From the NCBI RefSeq assembly GCF_024834075.1, contig NZ_JANUXR010000002.1:212219-276218 (forward strand): a stretch of DNA of 64,000 nucleotides, written 5' to 3'. Positions 39,401 through 50,271 of the stretch are shown here, piece by piece; the stretch's first letter is position 1; each line of letters begins with the position of its first letter. The translations under genes were made by a program, and so were the position numbers. The DNA comes from Corynebacterium sp. HS2168-gen11 (lineage in GTDB: Bacteria > Actinomycetota > Actinomycetes > Mycobacteriales > Mycobacteriaceae). Under the pieces are notes generated by a model. The model did not search any database. It saw only the letters and a program-made list of their open reading frames with translations, and was not told the DNA's origin.

Positions 39401-41941
39401 GTGACTTTATCTCGTTTATTGCCAGACCTTGCCGATGTTCCAGAAGATTATATCGATGAATCTATCTATGATTCATTCGTTGCTTGGACACGGCAACGAA
39501 ATATTACGTTGTACCCGGCGCAAGAAGAAGCAATTTTAAATATCTTGGCCAATGACAACGTTATTTTGGCAACGCCTACTGGCAGTGGAAAGTCAATGGT
39601 GGCAACAGCTGCACATTTTATTGCGTTAGCACGTGGGCAACGCAGTTTTTACACGGCCCCTATTAAGGCTTTAGTTTCGGAAAAGTTTTTTGCCCTGTGC
39701 GATATTTTTGGACCAGAATCCGTGGGCATGATGACAGGTGATGCCACTGTGAATGGCCGTGCACCAATTATCTGTGCGACAGCTGAAGTTGTTGCCAATA
39801 TTGCCCTACGTGATGGTGCCAATGCGGATATCGATCAAGTCATCATGGATGAGTTCCATTATTATTCGGAACCTGACCGTGGTTGGGCATGGCAAGTGCC
39901 ATTGCTTGAATTGCCAAAAGCGCAATTTTTATTAATATCGGCAACGCTTAACGATACGCAGAAGTTGCAGGAAGATTTATCGGCGCGTACGAATCGTGAA
40001 ACGCATTTGGTTGGAAGTGACGCCACACGTCCTGTTCCTTTGGAATTTGAGTTTGTGTACACCCCAGTGCATGAAACTATTGAAAACTTACTCAGCAGTA
40101 AAAAAGCACCAATTTACGTGGTGCACTTTACTCAAAAAGAAGCTGTGGAGCGGGCACAATCACTTCATGGTTTAAAGGTGATTACGGCTGAAGAAAAACA
40201 ACGCATCGTCGATGAAATTGGAAACTTCAAGTTCACCACCACTTTTGGTAAAACGCTTTCAAGTTTGTTGCGTCGTGGTATTGGTGTGCATCATGCTGGG
40301 ATGTTGCCGAAGTATCGTCGGTTAGTTGAAAAATTATCGCAAAGTGGATTGCTGAAGATTATTTGTGGCACAGATACTCTCGGCGTTGGTATTAACGTTC
40401 CAATCCGCACAGTACTGTTTACTGGTTTAGCAAAATTTGATGGCGCGAAGATGCGCATTTTAGCGTCTCGTGAATTTCATCAAATTGCAGGTCGCGCAGG
40501 TAGAGCTGGTTATGACACGGTTGGTACTGTGGTAATTGAAGCAACCGAACATGAAATTGAAAATTGGCGATTGCGGCAACGCGCAGGTCACGATCCTCAA
40601 AAGCTGAAAAAATTGCGGAAAAAAGCTGCTAGAGATGGTGAAATAACTTGGACTGAGAAAACGTATGAACGTTTGATCAACGCCGAAGCTGAACCGTTGA
40701 TGAGTCAATTTCGTGTGTCTCACTCAATGTTATTGAATGTCATCTCTCGTCCAGGTGATGGTTTTGAGCATATGAAGCATCTGCTGCGCAGTAATCATGA
40801 AACTCGTGCGAAACAAAATACGTTGATTCTTAAAGCCCTTGAGATCTTTCGCAGCTTAGTCAATTCAGGTATTGTGGTGCGTCTCGAGCAACCAGATGCA
40901 AGTGGGCGTCGATACGCAATTACCCAAGAATTACAGCGAGATTTTGCGCTCAATCAGCCACTTACACCATTTGCCATCGCAGCTCTCGAACTGCTGGATC
41001 CACAAAGTCCAACCTATGCCCTTGACGTAGTAAGTGTGTACGAGGCAATTTTGGAAGATCCACGCGTGGTATTAATCGCACAGCAAAAACAAGCACGCAG
41101 TGAAGAAATTGCTACCTTGAAGGCTGAAGGCGTTGAATATAGCGAACGCATGGCGATTCTCGAGGAAATTACCTGGCCAAAACCTCTCGAAGATCTGTTG
41201 GAGCACGCTTTTGAGCTCTATCGTCAGCAACTACCATGGGCGCGCGAATTCGATATTCATCCGAAGTCAATTGTGCGTGACATGATTGAGCATGGCATGA
41301 CTTTCTCAGATTTGATCGCAACTTATGGCATTGCTCGCGCTGAAGGTGTGGTTTTGCGGTATCTAACCGATGCCTGGCGAACACTTTCCCACTCAGTTCC
41401 AGAAGAATTCCGCACTGAACAGCTCGATGACATCATCATTTGGCTCGGAGAAGTGGTTCGGCAAGTTGATTCTTCCTTGGTTGATGAATGGGCACAGATG
41501 GCAGATCCCGATGCGCCAATTTCAGAAGAAACGCTGCAACGCGAATTGGCCTTTGGCATCGAAGACCCAACCGCACTTTCTGCGCAGCGACGTGCGTTTA
41601 CGATCATGATTCGCAACACAATGTTCCGCTTGGTGCAATTATTTGCCTTTGAACGTGAAGAAGAACTTGCCCAAATGCTTGAATATTTAGACCCACAACC
41701 AGACTTTGCTACAGCACTCGATGATTATTTCGACGAATACGCCGACGTTGATCTTGGTCCCGATGCTCGAGGCAGTGAGTATTTCCGATTAGAAACAACT
41801 GGCAGGCTTTGGACAGTGCAGCAAATCATCAAAGACCCTGCTGATGATCACGCATTTAGTTTCAAGGCAACAGTCGATCTTGATGCTTCAGATGCAGCAG
41901 GTGAAGTACGCTTTGCCAATCTTGAGATTCTCTCCTCGTAA
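39401..41941 (+). CDS. DEAD/DEAH RNA helicase with DUF3516 domain
   Basis: An 846-residue SF2 helicase. Walker A is ATPTGSGKS, Walker B is DEFH, motif III is SATLN and motif VI is QIAGRAGRAGY; the C-terminal half corresponds to DUF3516. It resembles the Ski2/HelY group acting on RNA. The start codon is GTG at 39401 with no clear ribosome site. It has its own strong terminator. Confidence 0.88.
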   Translation: MTLSRLLPDLADVPEDYIDESIYDSFVAWTRQRNITLYPAQEEAILNILANDNVILATPTGSGKSMVATAAHFIALARGQRSFYTAPIKALVSEKFFALCDIFGPESVGMMTGDATVNGRAPIICATAEVVANIALRDGANADIDQVIMDEFHYYSEPDRGWAWQVPLLELPKAQFLLISATLNDTQKLQEDLSARTNRETHLVGSDATRPVPLEFEFVYTPVHETIENLLSSKKAPIYVVHFTQKEAVERAQSLHGLKVITAEEKQRIVDEIGNFKFTTTFGKTLSSLLRRGIGVHHAGMLPKYRRLVEKLSQSGLLKIICGTDTLGVGINVPIRTVLFTGLAKFDGAKMRILASREFHQIAGRAGRAGYDTVGTVVIEATEHEIENWRLRQRAGHDPQKLKKLRKKAARDGEITWTEKTYERLINAEAEPLMSQFRVSHSMLLNVISRPGDGFEHMKHLLRSNHETRAKQNTLILKALEIFRSLVNSGIVVRLEQPDASGRRYAITQELQRDFALNQPLTPFAIAALELLDPQSPTYALDVVSVYEAILEDPRVVLIAQQKQARSEEIATLKAEGVEYSERMAILEEITWPKPLEDLLEHAFELYRQQLPWAREFDIHPKSIVRDMIEHGMTFSDLIATYGIARAEGVVLRYLTDAWRTLSHSVPEEFRTEQLDDIIIWLGEVVRQVDSSLVDEWAQMADPDAPISEETLQRELAFGIEDPTALSAQRRAFTIMIRNTMFRLVQLFAFEREEELAQMLEYLDPQPDFATALDDYFDEYADVDLGPDARGSEYFRLETTGRLWTVQQIIKDPADDHAFSFKATVDLDASDAAGEVRFANLEILSS

Positions 41942-41949
41942 CGTTAAAA

Positions 41950-41987
41950 AAATGTGCCAGTCATCATCAATCATGACTGGCACATTT
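41950..41987. terminator. bidirectional terminator between the helicase and ahpD
   Basis: Perfect 15-bp arms AAATGTGCCAGTCAT with an 8-base loop; the leftward reading ends in TTTTTT, serving ahpCD. Confidence 0.9.
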
Positions 41988-42026
41988 AACTTTCAGTGTA
42001 TCACCGAGCTGAGCACAATGAATTGC

Positions 42027-42557
42027 TTAGAGTGACAAAGCATCTTCAATTGCTAATGCCTGTGCGACACCAGTCACCACGCCTGCAATCTTGACTGTTT
42101 CAAAAATGGCGTCTTTCGTCACACCTTCAACTTCGACAGTCTTTTGATGTGCAATGGTGCAAAATTCACAACCATTCATGCTGGAGACTGCAAGTGCCCA
42201 CAATTCAAAATCTTGCTTTTCGACGCCAGGGTTACCAATGATATTCATACGCAACCCCATACGGATTTGCGCAAAATCGTCGCCAAGCCAGTGCTTTGCA
42301 CGATAGACCACGTTATTCATTGCCATCACCGATGCAGCAGCAAATGCGGCGCGCAGTGCTTCAGGGCTTAAGTGGTCTTTCGCTTCTGCAACAATTTCTT
42401 GAATGACCGTGGCATTTCGTGTTGCTGCAGCACAGGCAACAAACGTGCCCCATTTTTGCTGGTCAGTCAGCACAGTTGCTCGTGCGAGAGCATCAATATT
42501 GAGCTTGAGGTCTTTCGCGTACTCCGGCAATGCCGACTTCAGTTCCGCAATCGACAT
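42027..42557 (-). CDS. ahpD: alkyl hydroperoxide reductase AhpD
   Basis: A 176-residue AhpD with the redox motif CEFCTIAH (two cysteines and the histidine of the carboxymuconolactone-decarboxylase-type active site). It regenerates AhpC with lipoamide-linked electrons. Its ATG overlaps the ahpC stop by one base (TAATG). Confidence 0.94.
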   Translation of the reverse strand: MSIAELKSALPEYAKDLKLNIDALARATVLTDQQKWGTFVACAAATRNATVIQEIVAEAKDHLSPEALRAAFAAASVMAMNNVVYRAKHWLGDDFAQIRMGLRMNIIGNPGVEKQDFELWALAVSSMNGCEFCTIAHQKTVEVEGVTKDAIFETVKIAGVVTGVAQALAIEDALSL

Positions 42558-43153
42558 TACTTCAGGCCTTCTTTCATCTCACTGAAACGGTCGATGTTCT
42601 TGGTTGGATCGTTTGCTTTCCAGTTACATGCGCAAACTTCTTCAGACTGCAGCGCATCCAGCACACGCAAAACCTCATCGACATTACGGCCAACTGCATC
42701 TGGAGTGACGGACACAAATTGAATAATGCCATCTGGATCGATAATAAAGGTCGCACGATCAGCAACACCACCCTCGTTCTCCACGCCAAGGGCACGAATG
42801 AGTTCATGCTTGATGTCAGAGAACATTGGGAATGGGATCTCTTTCAACTCTGGATGCTGTGCACGCCAGTTAAAGTGAGAGAACTCATTATCAACGGAAC
42901 CGCCGAGAATCTGAGTATCACGGTCTGCGAAATCTTCATTCAATTTGCCGAATGCTGCAATCTCAGTTGGGCAAACGAAGGTGAAGTCCTTTGGATAGAA
43001 GAACACAACCTTCCATTTGCCTGGATACTTATCAAGGGAAACTTCTTCGAAATAATCTTCTGGCTGGCTAGCATTTACGCTGTGCAGATCGCCGCCTTTG
43101 AGTGCAGTGAGCTTAAACTCTGGGAACTTATCGCCAATGGTAAGAATTGCCAT
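42557..43153 (-). CDS. ahpC: peroxiredoxin AhpC
   Basis: A 198-residue typical 2-Cys peroxiredoxin: peroxidatic cysteine in FTFVCPTEI and resolving cysteine region EEVCACNWK. It reduces peroxides and peroxynitrite. GGAGG precedes the ATG at 43153. It is divergent from oxyR and translationally coupled to ahpD, the common actinobacterial arrangement. Confidence 0.95.
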   Translation of the reverse strand: MAILTIGDKFPEFKLTALKGGDLHSVNASQPEDYFEEVSLDKYPGKWKVVFFYPKDFTFVCPTEIAAFGKLNEDFADRDTQILGGSVDNEFSHFNWRAQHPELKEIPFPMFSDIKHELIRALGVENEGGVADRATFIIDPDGIIQFVSVTPDAVGRNVDEVLRVLDALQSEEVCACNWKANDPTKNIDRFSEMKEGLK

Positions 43154-43276
43154 GATGCCTCCAAATTGTTCAGTGCCGCTTCTGAATTTCACAAAAAGAT
43201 AATCTTCGGATTCGCACTCGAAGTTTCTCATGTACTGATGAATCAAGAAGTCGACGCGATTGCTAAACGCTCATGA

Positions 43277-43301
43277 GTTAAGGCATTTTTATAACCTTAA
43301 C
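43277..43301. promoter_or_regulatory. palindrome in the ahpC upstream region
   Basis: GTTAAGG and CCTTAAC (7 bp) are separated by 11 bases, about 125 bases upstream of ahpC in the divergent ahpC-oxyR spacer. It is a candidate operator, possibly for OxyR; LysR-type sites usually have a T-N11-A core. Confidence 0.4.
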
Positions 43302-43537
43302 CACATGCTGCATCCATACTAGACCATAATTTCCCTATTAGCAACGATTGCCAATATCATCCAAAACAGCTTCGCGAAACTGACGGATTTTACCCCCGTA
43401 TTACCCCATTAGTCACACGGGCAAAAATTACATAACTAAAGTTAGCGGCACATAATTCATAATCTGGCTTTTTATTAATCCAAAATATGAAATTTGCTAT
43501 TATAAGTAAATTCAATCCTTTGCTAAAGTTTACGTAT

Positions 43538-44479
43538 ATGAGCAATAAAGAATATCGGCCAACTCTCGCACAGCTGCGTACTTTCGTTACGATTGCTGAA
43601 AATAAACACTTTGGCACTGCCGCAGCAAAATTAAATATTTCACAACCTTCTTTGTCGCAGGCACTTGTTGCGCTCGAGACTGGATTAGACGTTCAACTCA
43701 TTGAACGCTCGACCCGACGTGTGATTATTACTCCAGCTGGCGAGAAACTGCTTCCTCTTGCAAAAGCTACGTTAAATGCCGCTGATAGTTTTCTTACTCA
43801 TGCACAAGGCGCGTCTGGAACGCTGGCGGGTTCGTTGACTGTTGGTATGATTCCAACGATTGCACCATATTTACTTCCAGAAATTATTGCGATTCTGCGC
43901 GAAGAATACCCTGACCTAACTTTTAACATCATCGAGGATCAAACAAAGCATTTGATCACCGCTTTACGTGACGGTGCAATTGACTGCGCTTTAATCGCAT
44001 TGCCAGCAAATGCTTCTGGACTGAACGAAGTTCCTCTGTATACAGAAGATTTTGTCATGGCAATGCCACCACAACACGCCTTAGCAGGGCGCACCGACCT
44101 TACCTTGAATAATTTACGAGATGTTCGTCTACTTTTGCTTGACGACGGCCACTGCTTACGAGATCAGGTAGTAGATTTATGCCGCCAGGCGGAGTTTAAC
44201 CCTATTCTCAGAGCTGATGCTGGTACCCGTGCATCGTCTTTAACCACTGTGTTAGAACTCATTCGTGCCGACATGGGTGCGACGTTAATCCCTGAATCAG
44301 CACATGCAACCGAATCCGAGCGCATGGGTCTTGCCACTGCAACCTTCGCACCGGATACAACTGCTTCACGCCAGGTCGGCATTGTGTTCCGTTCTTCTTC
44401 AACCCGAGGTGATGATTTCAAATTATTTGGTGATGTCGTTGTACGTTCCTTCCATAAGGTAGTGGGACGTCCTGAATAG
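43538..44479 (+). CDS. oxyR: LysR-type peroxide regulator OxyR
   Basis: A 313-residue LysR regulator: N-terminal helix-turn-helix (HFGTAAAKLNISQPSLSQAL) and a substrate domain with the redox cysteine in DDGHCLRDQ and a second cysteine nine residues on (DLC). It controls ahpC and catalase genes upon peroxide. The start at 43538 (MSNKEYRPTLAQL) matches relatives; there is no clear Shine-Dalgarno. Confidence 0.92.
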   Translation: MSNKEYRPTLAQLRTFVTIAENKHFGTAAAKLNISQPSLSQALVALETGLDVQLIERSTRRVIITPAGEKLLPLAKATLNAADSFLTHAQGASGTLAGSLTVGMIPTIAPYLLPEIIAILREEYPDLTFNIIEDQTKHLITALRDGAIDCALIALPANASGLNEVPLYTEDFVMAMPPQHALAGRTDLTLNNLRDVRLLLLDDGHCLRDQVVDLCRQAEFNPILRADAGTRASSLTTVLELIRADMGATLIPESAHATESERMGLATATFAPDTTASRQVGIVFRSSSTRGDDFKLFGDVVVRSFHKVVGRPE

Positions 44480-44515
44480 GCTGCGAAGATCTTACGGGCC
44501 TTCTCAAACCTGAAT

Positions 44516-44552
44516 AACTCCGGTGAAGAAACCTGCTTCACCGGAGTTTTTC
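44516..44552 (+). terminator. terminator after oxyR
   Basis: Arms AACTCCGGTGAAG and complement (13 bp) with a 7-base loop, then TTTTC. Confidence 0.9.
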
Positions 44553-44823
44553 AATGCTCAGAACTAGGAGATCCCTGCAAGTCTTCGCAGAAGCGATTAC
44601 CACTCCCCTTGCCAATCTTTTCCCATGCTCACCATACAATCTGCCAATGCAATCGCTGGTAATCTCGGTACACACATCACAGATGTTTTTTTGACAAGAA
44701 TTGTCTGTACAGAAATATGGCCAACACTCTGTATCATAAGGAAAACTGTCTAAATAAACAGTGCATATCTGTTTATTTTTCCCAATCTGTTTCCACTTGT
44801 GTGCATAAATTGCAGAACATTTA

Positions 44824-45783
44824 CTACATCTGTGGGTAGCTCTTGTGTGCAATCTGACGATACAAATGAGTTGTTGCATGTACCCTAAACGGCACTGCAA
44901 TGATCAAGCCAATGGTGAGCGTCAACCCTGTCATAAGAGCAAAGATCAAAGTAATCACGATCATAGTACCCACCACCGGGAAGTAGTTCTTGGCTACCAA
45001 CACGGCACTGTTACCAAGTGCAGTCAAGATCGATTCATCAGTATCAATGACGTGTATGACCACAAACATGAAAAAGACATTGATAAATACCGCTTGAAGC
45101 ATATTGCTCAGTGAGACTACGACAACCGCAATCATGCCATTTTCAACGAGCGAGAGCACAGCAATTAGCACCACAAACGACAACACAACCTGAATAATTC
45201 CAACTAATAAACCAGCAAGCAGTGAACGCATATATTTTGCATTCTCCCACACAGTGCTTAAGGAAAGCTGCTTGCCTCGGATCTGTAATAACGTTGCCGA
45301 ATAGATCAGTGGGGTAACTAATGCTGTCAATCCATTGACCACAATTGTCATCGTAAAATCGCTTTGATTTTCCAGATTCGCTGTTGGATCAGCTGCATTT
45401 GCACCAGCTTGTAGTGTTTCAGGATCCAGGTTCGACAACGTGTAGTACGCCATCACGCCCACCCCAATAGCAACGAAAATGTACAACACGATAGCAGGAA
45501 TCACCCACCACTTAGGCAATGCGAAGGTTGCTTTAAAGCCATAGGAGATAACCGAACTAAAATCAATCCCGCGTTCGCGAGTGGTCATTCGCGTTTGTGT
45601 GTATGGATTCTCAGCGGATTCATCCGAATGAAATGTAGATGTCCACGATGTTTCCGCTGCGCTGCCATCACCGTAAAATCCTTGGGCCTCATTACCATAG
45701 CGTTGCGCAAAAGCGGCTTGATCTTCTGGATGTGGTGTTGGCTGATAGCGAGGAAACTCATTGTCTTTTTGATCTTCAGACAT
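44824..45783 (-). CDS. multi-spanning membrane protein of unknown function
   Basis: A 319-residue protein. Residues 1-85 are polar and soluble; six hydrophobic segments follow (from WWVIPAIVLYIFVAIGVGVM to LTLTIGLIIAVPF). The arrangement resembles actinobacterial integral membrane proteins whose soluble head is rich in Gln, Tyr and Pro. I do not recognise a transporter motif. It is divergent from hrpA and converges on oxyR. Confidence 0.75.
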   Translation of the reverse strand: MSEDQKDNEFPRYQPTPHPEDQAAFAQRYGNEAQGFYGDGSAAETSWTSTFHSDESAENPYTQTRMTTRERGIDFSSVISYGFKATFALPKWWVIPAIVLYIFVAIGVGVMAYYTLSNLDPETLQAGANAADPTANLENQSDFTMTIVVNGLTALVTPLIYSATLLQIRGKQLSLSTVWENAKYMRSLLAGLLVGIIQVVLSFVVLIAVLSLVENGMIAVVVVSLSNMLQAVFINVFFMFVVIHVIDTDESILTALGNSAVLVAKNYFPVVGTMIVITLIFALMTGLTLTIGLIIAVPFRVHATTHLYRQIAHKSYPQM

Positions 45784-45928
45784 CTTTATTCATCCACCTT
45801 TCGCTGGTCGATTATTGAAATCCATTCTTAAGTCACTTTAACAACAGTGGCCATAAAATGCACTGATAAGTCACCATTTCTCTTTAGTAGCGCAAAAGCT
45901 TTGACCGCAGGTAAAGTGGGCTCTAACT

Positions 45929-48900
45929 ATGTCTGAAACATCCCATCCTCGCCCTCGCAATCGCCGCTCGGATCATCGGCGCAGAAACCTTGATTCCAAA
46001 CTACAAGCACGCCGCACGCAGTGTCTCGAAGCATTGCAAACCACCACGCTTTACGACGCCGCCAAACTGCGCAATCGCGTGAACAAGGCACGTACGGCTC
46101 AGGCTTTTACAAGCCTTGAGCGCGATATTCGTGTGGCACAGCAACGCTATACAACTCGTATTGAGCATCTTCCAATTCCTGACTATCCTGCAAACTTGCC
46201 AGTTAGTGAGCGCAAAGACGATATTGTTGCGGCAATTCAAGCCAATCAAGTTGTGATTATTGCTGGTGAAACTGGTTCTGGTAAAACCACGCAAATTCCA
46301 AAGATATGTTTGGAATTAGGCCGCGGCCGGCGTGGGTTGATTGGACATACACAGCCGCGTCGATTAGCAGCACGTACAGTTGCTGAACGCATTGCCGAAG
46401 AATTGCAGCAACCAGTTGGTGAATCGGTAGGCTATGCGATTCGGTTTGATGATCAGGTCAGTGATACCACTGCGATCAAATTAATGACGGATGGCATTTT
46501 GCTTTCAGAGATGCAACGTGACCGTTTACTGCTGCGCTACGACACCATCATTATTGATGAGGCCCATGAACGCAGTCTAAATATCGATTTTTTGTTGGGC
46601 TATCTCAAACAGATTTTGCCGAAGCGACCTGATCTCAAGGTTATTATTACCTCCGCAACTATTGATCCGGAACGTTTTGCGCAGCATTTCGCGAGCCCAA
46701 GCGGCACACCGGCTCCAATTATCGAGGTTTCAGGACGCACCTTCCCTGTTGAGATTTTGTATCGTCCGCTCGAACGAACTGTTGGTGATACAACTGTAGA
46801 TATTGATCCGGTTGATGGCTTACTCGAAGCATTAGAAGAGCTGATGGGCTATGGCGATGGCGATATCTTGTGCTTTTTTGCAGGTGAGGCTGATATTCGT
46901 GAAGCAATGGAAGCCATTGAAGCAAAACATTGGCGCGGTATTGAGGTAGTCCCCTTATTTGGTCGCTTAAGTAACCAAGAACAACACCGCGTATTCCAGC
47001 CGCATAGTTTGCGTCGCATTGTGCTTTCGACAAATATTGCTGAAACCTCCTTAACGGTTCCAGGTATTCACTTTGTTGTCGATGCCGGTACCGCTCGTAT
47101 TTCTCGTTATTCAGTGCGCACGAAAGTCCAGCGGCTGCCAATTGAGCCAATTTCCCAAGCATCGGCAGCGCAACGAAGTGGTAGGTGCGGTCGTGTTGCA
47201 GATGGTGTTGCGATTCGGTTGTATTCAGAGCAGGATTTTGACTCGCGTCCGGCTTTTACGGATCCAGAAATTTTGCGTACCAATTTAGCCCAAGTTATTT
47301 TGCAAATGGCAGCGCTACAACTTGGTGATATTGAAGATTTTCCTTTCTTACAAGCCCCCGATACCAAAGCCATTCGAGATGGCATGGTATTGCTGCATGA
47401 ACTTGGTGCCTTAGAGCAATTAGAAACCCGTGCGCACACACCACGTTTGACTCGAATCGGACGCGATATTGCGAAAATTCCACTCGATCCTCGAATGTCT
47501 CGCATGTTAGTTGCTGCCAATGAACTGGGATGTTTACATGAAATGCAAGTTATTGTTGCAGCATTATCCATCCAAGACGTTCGCGAGCGTCCACTTGAAT
47601 TCCAAGCACAAGCTGATCAACTGCACGCTCGTTTCAAGGATCCCACCAGTGATTTTTTAAGCTACCTCAAACTTTGGCACTATATTACGACCACTCGACA
47701 ACAGCTCTCGAGCAATGCATTTAAAAAACAGATGCAACGTGAATACTTGCATTACATGCGAATTCGCGAATGGTTCGATTTAGTCCGGCAACTGAAATCG
47801 ATCAGCGAACAGCTTTCGTGGTCAACGCAGCAAGGCTACGCTTTAGATCCCATCGTGCCAAGCCAACCGCGAGCTACTCGTCACACCAACGACGATGACG
47901 GATTAAACTTTGCGTTAGAAACCGACCAGGCCACTGCTATTCACCAGTCCCTGATTACAGGATTACTCTCGCATATTGGCATTCGTATTGGCCAAACCAA
48001 GGAATATCAAGGCGCACGGAACACGCGTTTTTATATTTTCCCTGGCTCAAGTGTGGCAAAAACCAGTCCGCAATTTATTATTGCCTCGGAACTGGTAGAA
48101 ACTTCCCGACTGTTTGGTCGAGACGTTGCAAGTATCGATCCGATCTGGGTGGAACGCTGTGCTCAAGGATTACTGAAACACCAGTATTCCGAACCGCACT
48201 GGTCGAGTAAAAAAGCAACAGCAATGGTCTATCAGCGCTCTACCTTATATGGTGTGCCAATCGTGGCTGATCGATTGGTCGCATACCAGCGCATTGATGC
48301 GCCAGCAGCTCGAGAAATGTTTATTCGTGAGGCGTTGATTGCAGGGCAATGGACTACCCACCACAAATTCTTCCACCGTAACGTCGAAAAGCTGCAAGAG
48401 GCAATGGAACTCGAGCATCGTGCACGACGTCGCGATATTGTGGTTGACGAGGAAACGCTATTTGCGTTTTATGATGCTCGTCTGCCGGTATCGGTCACAA
48501 GTGGACGTAATTTTGATCATTGGTGGAAGCGTCAGCAGCAACGCAATCGTACCTTGTTGGATTTTGATCCTGAGCATTTGGTCAACGATCAAGCGTCCGT
48601 AGTTACGGAGGAGGCATTTCCAACAACCTGGCATTCAAAAACCTTAAGTTTCGAATTGTCGTACCAGTTTGAGCCGGGTACTGAATTCGATGGTGTGACC
48701 ATTCACATTCCTATTCCGATTTTGGCAGGTCTGGATGATACGGAATATCACTGGCTTGTGCCTGGCATGCGTGAAGAACTGGTCACTGAACTCATTCGTG
48801 GTTTGCCAAAGCATGTACGACGTCAAGTCGTTCCTGCGCCTGAGTACGCCAAGAAGGTCCTGCCGTTACTGCGACCACATGCACCTGAAACGTTGTATCA

Positions 48901-49972
48901 ACAGCTTGCAACCATTTTGCAACAATTTGGTGGTGTGGGTATTGATGCCGGTGATTTTCAACCGGCGAAACTACCTGCACATTTACGAATGACCTTCGCT
49001 GCAATTGATAAACGCGGCAAGATTTTGGATCACGATAAGTCGCTGATCCAACTCAAACAACGCAAACAGCAACAAATTCGAGCATCTGTGGCTAAGGTGA
49101 CTCAGGTTGTTGAACAACATACGACTGGCCCTTGGACTGCTGAAACACTGGGCACTATTGAATCCGAAGTGACTACAATAGTCGATGGTCAGCAGGTCAC
49201 GACGTATCCGGCGTTGGTCAAAACTGCCAAAGGCCTGGCTATTAAGGCAATGGGTACCCAAGCAGAAGCTGATGCTGCGATGCTGACAACTACATTGACG
49301 CTGCTTCTGGAAACAATTTCGGTAAATACGCAGAAGATGCTCAATGGTTTATCGCTACAACAACGCGTAGGTATTGAAAATTATCCACACGGCGGTGCTC
49401 ACGGCTTTGTCGAAGAAGCGCGTATTGCCGCGATTCGTGATCTGATGATGGAAGCTGGCGGGCCGGTACGTGATCCAGCAAAGTTTCAGAAGTTACTGGA
49501 AACAGTGCGGTCACAGACACCGACCAAAGTACGTACCTTTGTCACAACCCTGGCACCGGCGTTGGTGTTATATTTACAAACCGCGGATCAGGTTGCGACA
49601 CGAAACGGTCCCGCTTGGGACGACATGCGTGAACAATTAGCGTTCTTATTGCCACGACATGCCTTAGTTCGACACGGCATGGCTCGTTTGCAGCATTTGC
49701 CACGGTATATACAGGCGATGCATATTCGTATTGAGGAGCTGGGCTATTCTACGACCAAAGACTTACAGCGGATGGATTCAATTCATGCTGTGGAAGATCG
49801 ATTGTTCGACAAACTTGCATTGCTGCCAACAGGAAGAGAAAAAACCACTGAGGTGAAAAATATTCAGTGGTTGATTCAAGAGTTGCGTGTGAGTACGTTT
49901 GCTCAACGACTTGGTACCTCACAAAAGGTTTCAGAATCTAAAATCAACAAACTCATCCAGCAACTGCGTTAG
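45929..49972 (+). CDS. hrpA: ATP-dependent RNA helicase HrpA
   Basis: A 1347-residue DEAH/RHA helicase. Walker A is GETGSGKTTQ, the DEAH box is DEAHERS, motif III is SAT and motif VI is QRSGRCGR; then winged-helix and ratchet domains, an OB-fold and the long C-terminal DUF3418 part typical of HrpA. In other bacteria HrpA acts on stalled ribosomes and mRNA. The N-terminus is basic. It is the largest gene of the window. Confidence 0.94.
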   Translation: MSETSHPRPRNRRSDHRRRNLDSKLQARRTQCLEALQTTTLYDAAKLRNRVNKARTAQAFTSLERDIRVAQQRYTTRIEHLPIPDYPANLPVSERKDDIVAAIQANQVVIIAGETGSGKTTQIPKICLELGRGRRGLIGHTQPRRLAARTVAERIAEELQQPVGESVGYAIRFDDQVSDTTAIKLMTDGILLSEMQRDRLLLRYDTIIIDEAHERSLNIDFLLGYLKQILPKRPDLKVIITSATIDPERFAQHFASPSGTPAPIIEVSGRTFPVEILYRPLERTVGDTTVDIDPVDGLLEALEELMGYGDGDILCFFAGEADIREAMEAIEAKHWRGIEVVPLFGRLSNQEQHRVFQPHSLRRIVLSTNIAETSLTVPGIHFVVDAGTARISRYSVRTKVQRLPIEPISQASAAQRSGRCGRVADGVAIRLYSEQDFDSRPAFTDPEILRTNLAQVILQMAALQLGDIEDFPFLQAPDTKAIRDGMVLLHELGALEQLETRAHTPRLTRIGRDIAKIPLDPRMSRMLVAANELGCLHEMQVIVAALSIQDVRERPLEFQAQADQLHARFKDPTSDFLSYLKLWHYITTTRQQLSSNAFKKQMQREYLHYMRIREWFDLVRQLKSISEQLSWSTQQGYALDPIVPSQPRATRHTNDDDGLNFALETDQATAIHQSLITGLLSHIGIRIGQTKEYQGARNTRFYIFPGSSVAKTSPQFIIASELVETSRLFGRDVASIDPIWVERCAQGLLKHQYSEPHWSSKKATAMVYQRSTLYGVPIVADRLVAYQRIDAPAAREMFIREALIAGQWTTHHKFFHRNVEKLQEAMELEHRARRRDIVVDEETLFAFYDARLPVSVTSGRNFDHWWKRQQQRNRTLLDFDPEHLVNDQASVVTEEAFPTTWHSKTLSFELSYQFEPGTEFDGVTIHIPIPILAGLDDTEYHWLVPGMREELVTELIRGLPKHVRRQVVPAPEYAKKVLPLLRPHAPETLYQQLATILQQFGGVGIDAGDFQPAKLPAHLRMTFAAIDKRGKILDHDKSLIQLKQRKQQQIRASVAKVTQVVEQHTTGPWTAETLGTIESEVTTIVDGQQVTTYPALVKTAKGLAIKAMGTQAEADAAMLTTTLTLLLETISVNTQKMLNGLSLQQRVGIENYPHGGAHGFVEEARIAAIRDLMMEAGGPVRDPAKFQKLLETVRSQTPTKVRTFVTTLAPALVLYLQTADQVATRNGPAWDDMREQLAFLLPRHALVRHGMARLQHLPRYIQAMHIRIEELGYSTTKDLQRMDSIHAVEDRLFDKLALLPTGREKTTEVKNIQWLIQELRVSTFAQRLGTSQKVSESKINKLIQQLR

Positions 49973-50271
49973 GGCAATACACACAAACGTAATGCAAAAA
50001 GTGGAGTTTCATGGGAGTTTGACGCCATTAATCACATTATGCTGTTGCATTCCTAGAACATCATGAAAAGTGGCACAGCTCCACTATGACTGCAAGCGGT
50101 CATCAGCGTACATTGACTGTATTTATACCATGCATGCACGTGTCTTGAATTGTCTCCTGCATGCATCATGCGTACGAGACTAGCGCAACTGACGTGCCGC
50201 CGGCGACTGATGTTATGCCGGCATCATGTGCACGTTTGTATCGCAAGAAGATACGTTGCACGAAATCGCGT
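49973..50271. other. spacer between hrpA and nrdR
   Basis: About 300 bases without a gene. It holds nested repeats of GCATGCA and two GCCGGC sites; no T-run terminator is obvious. Confidence 0.4.

Noticed and set aside
42530..43276. 248-codon rightward frame opposite ahpC
   Set aside because: It is the antisense shadow of a strongly conserved gene; composition is not protein-like and there is no ribosome site.
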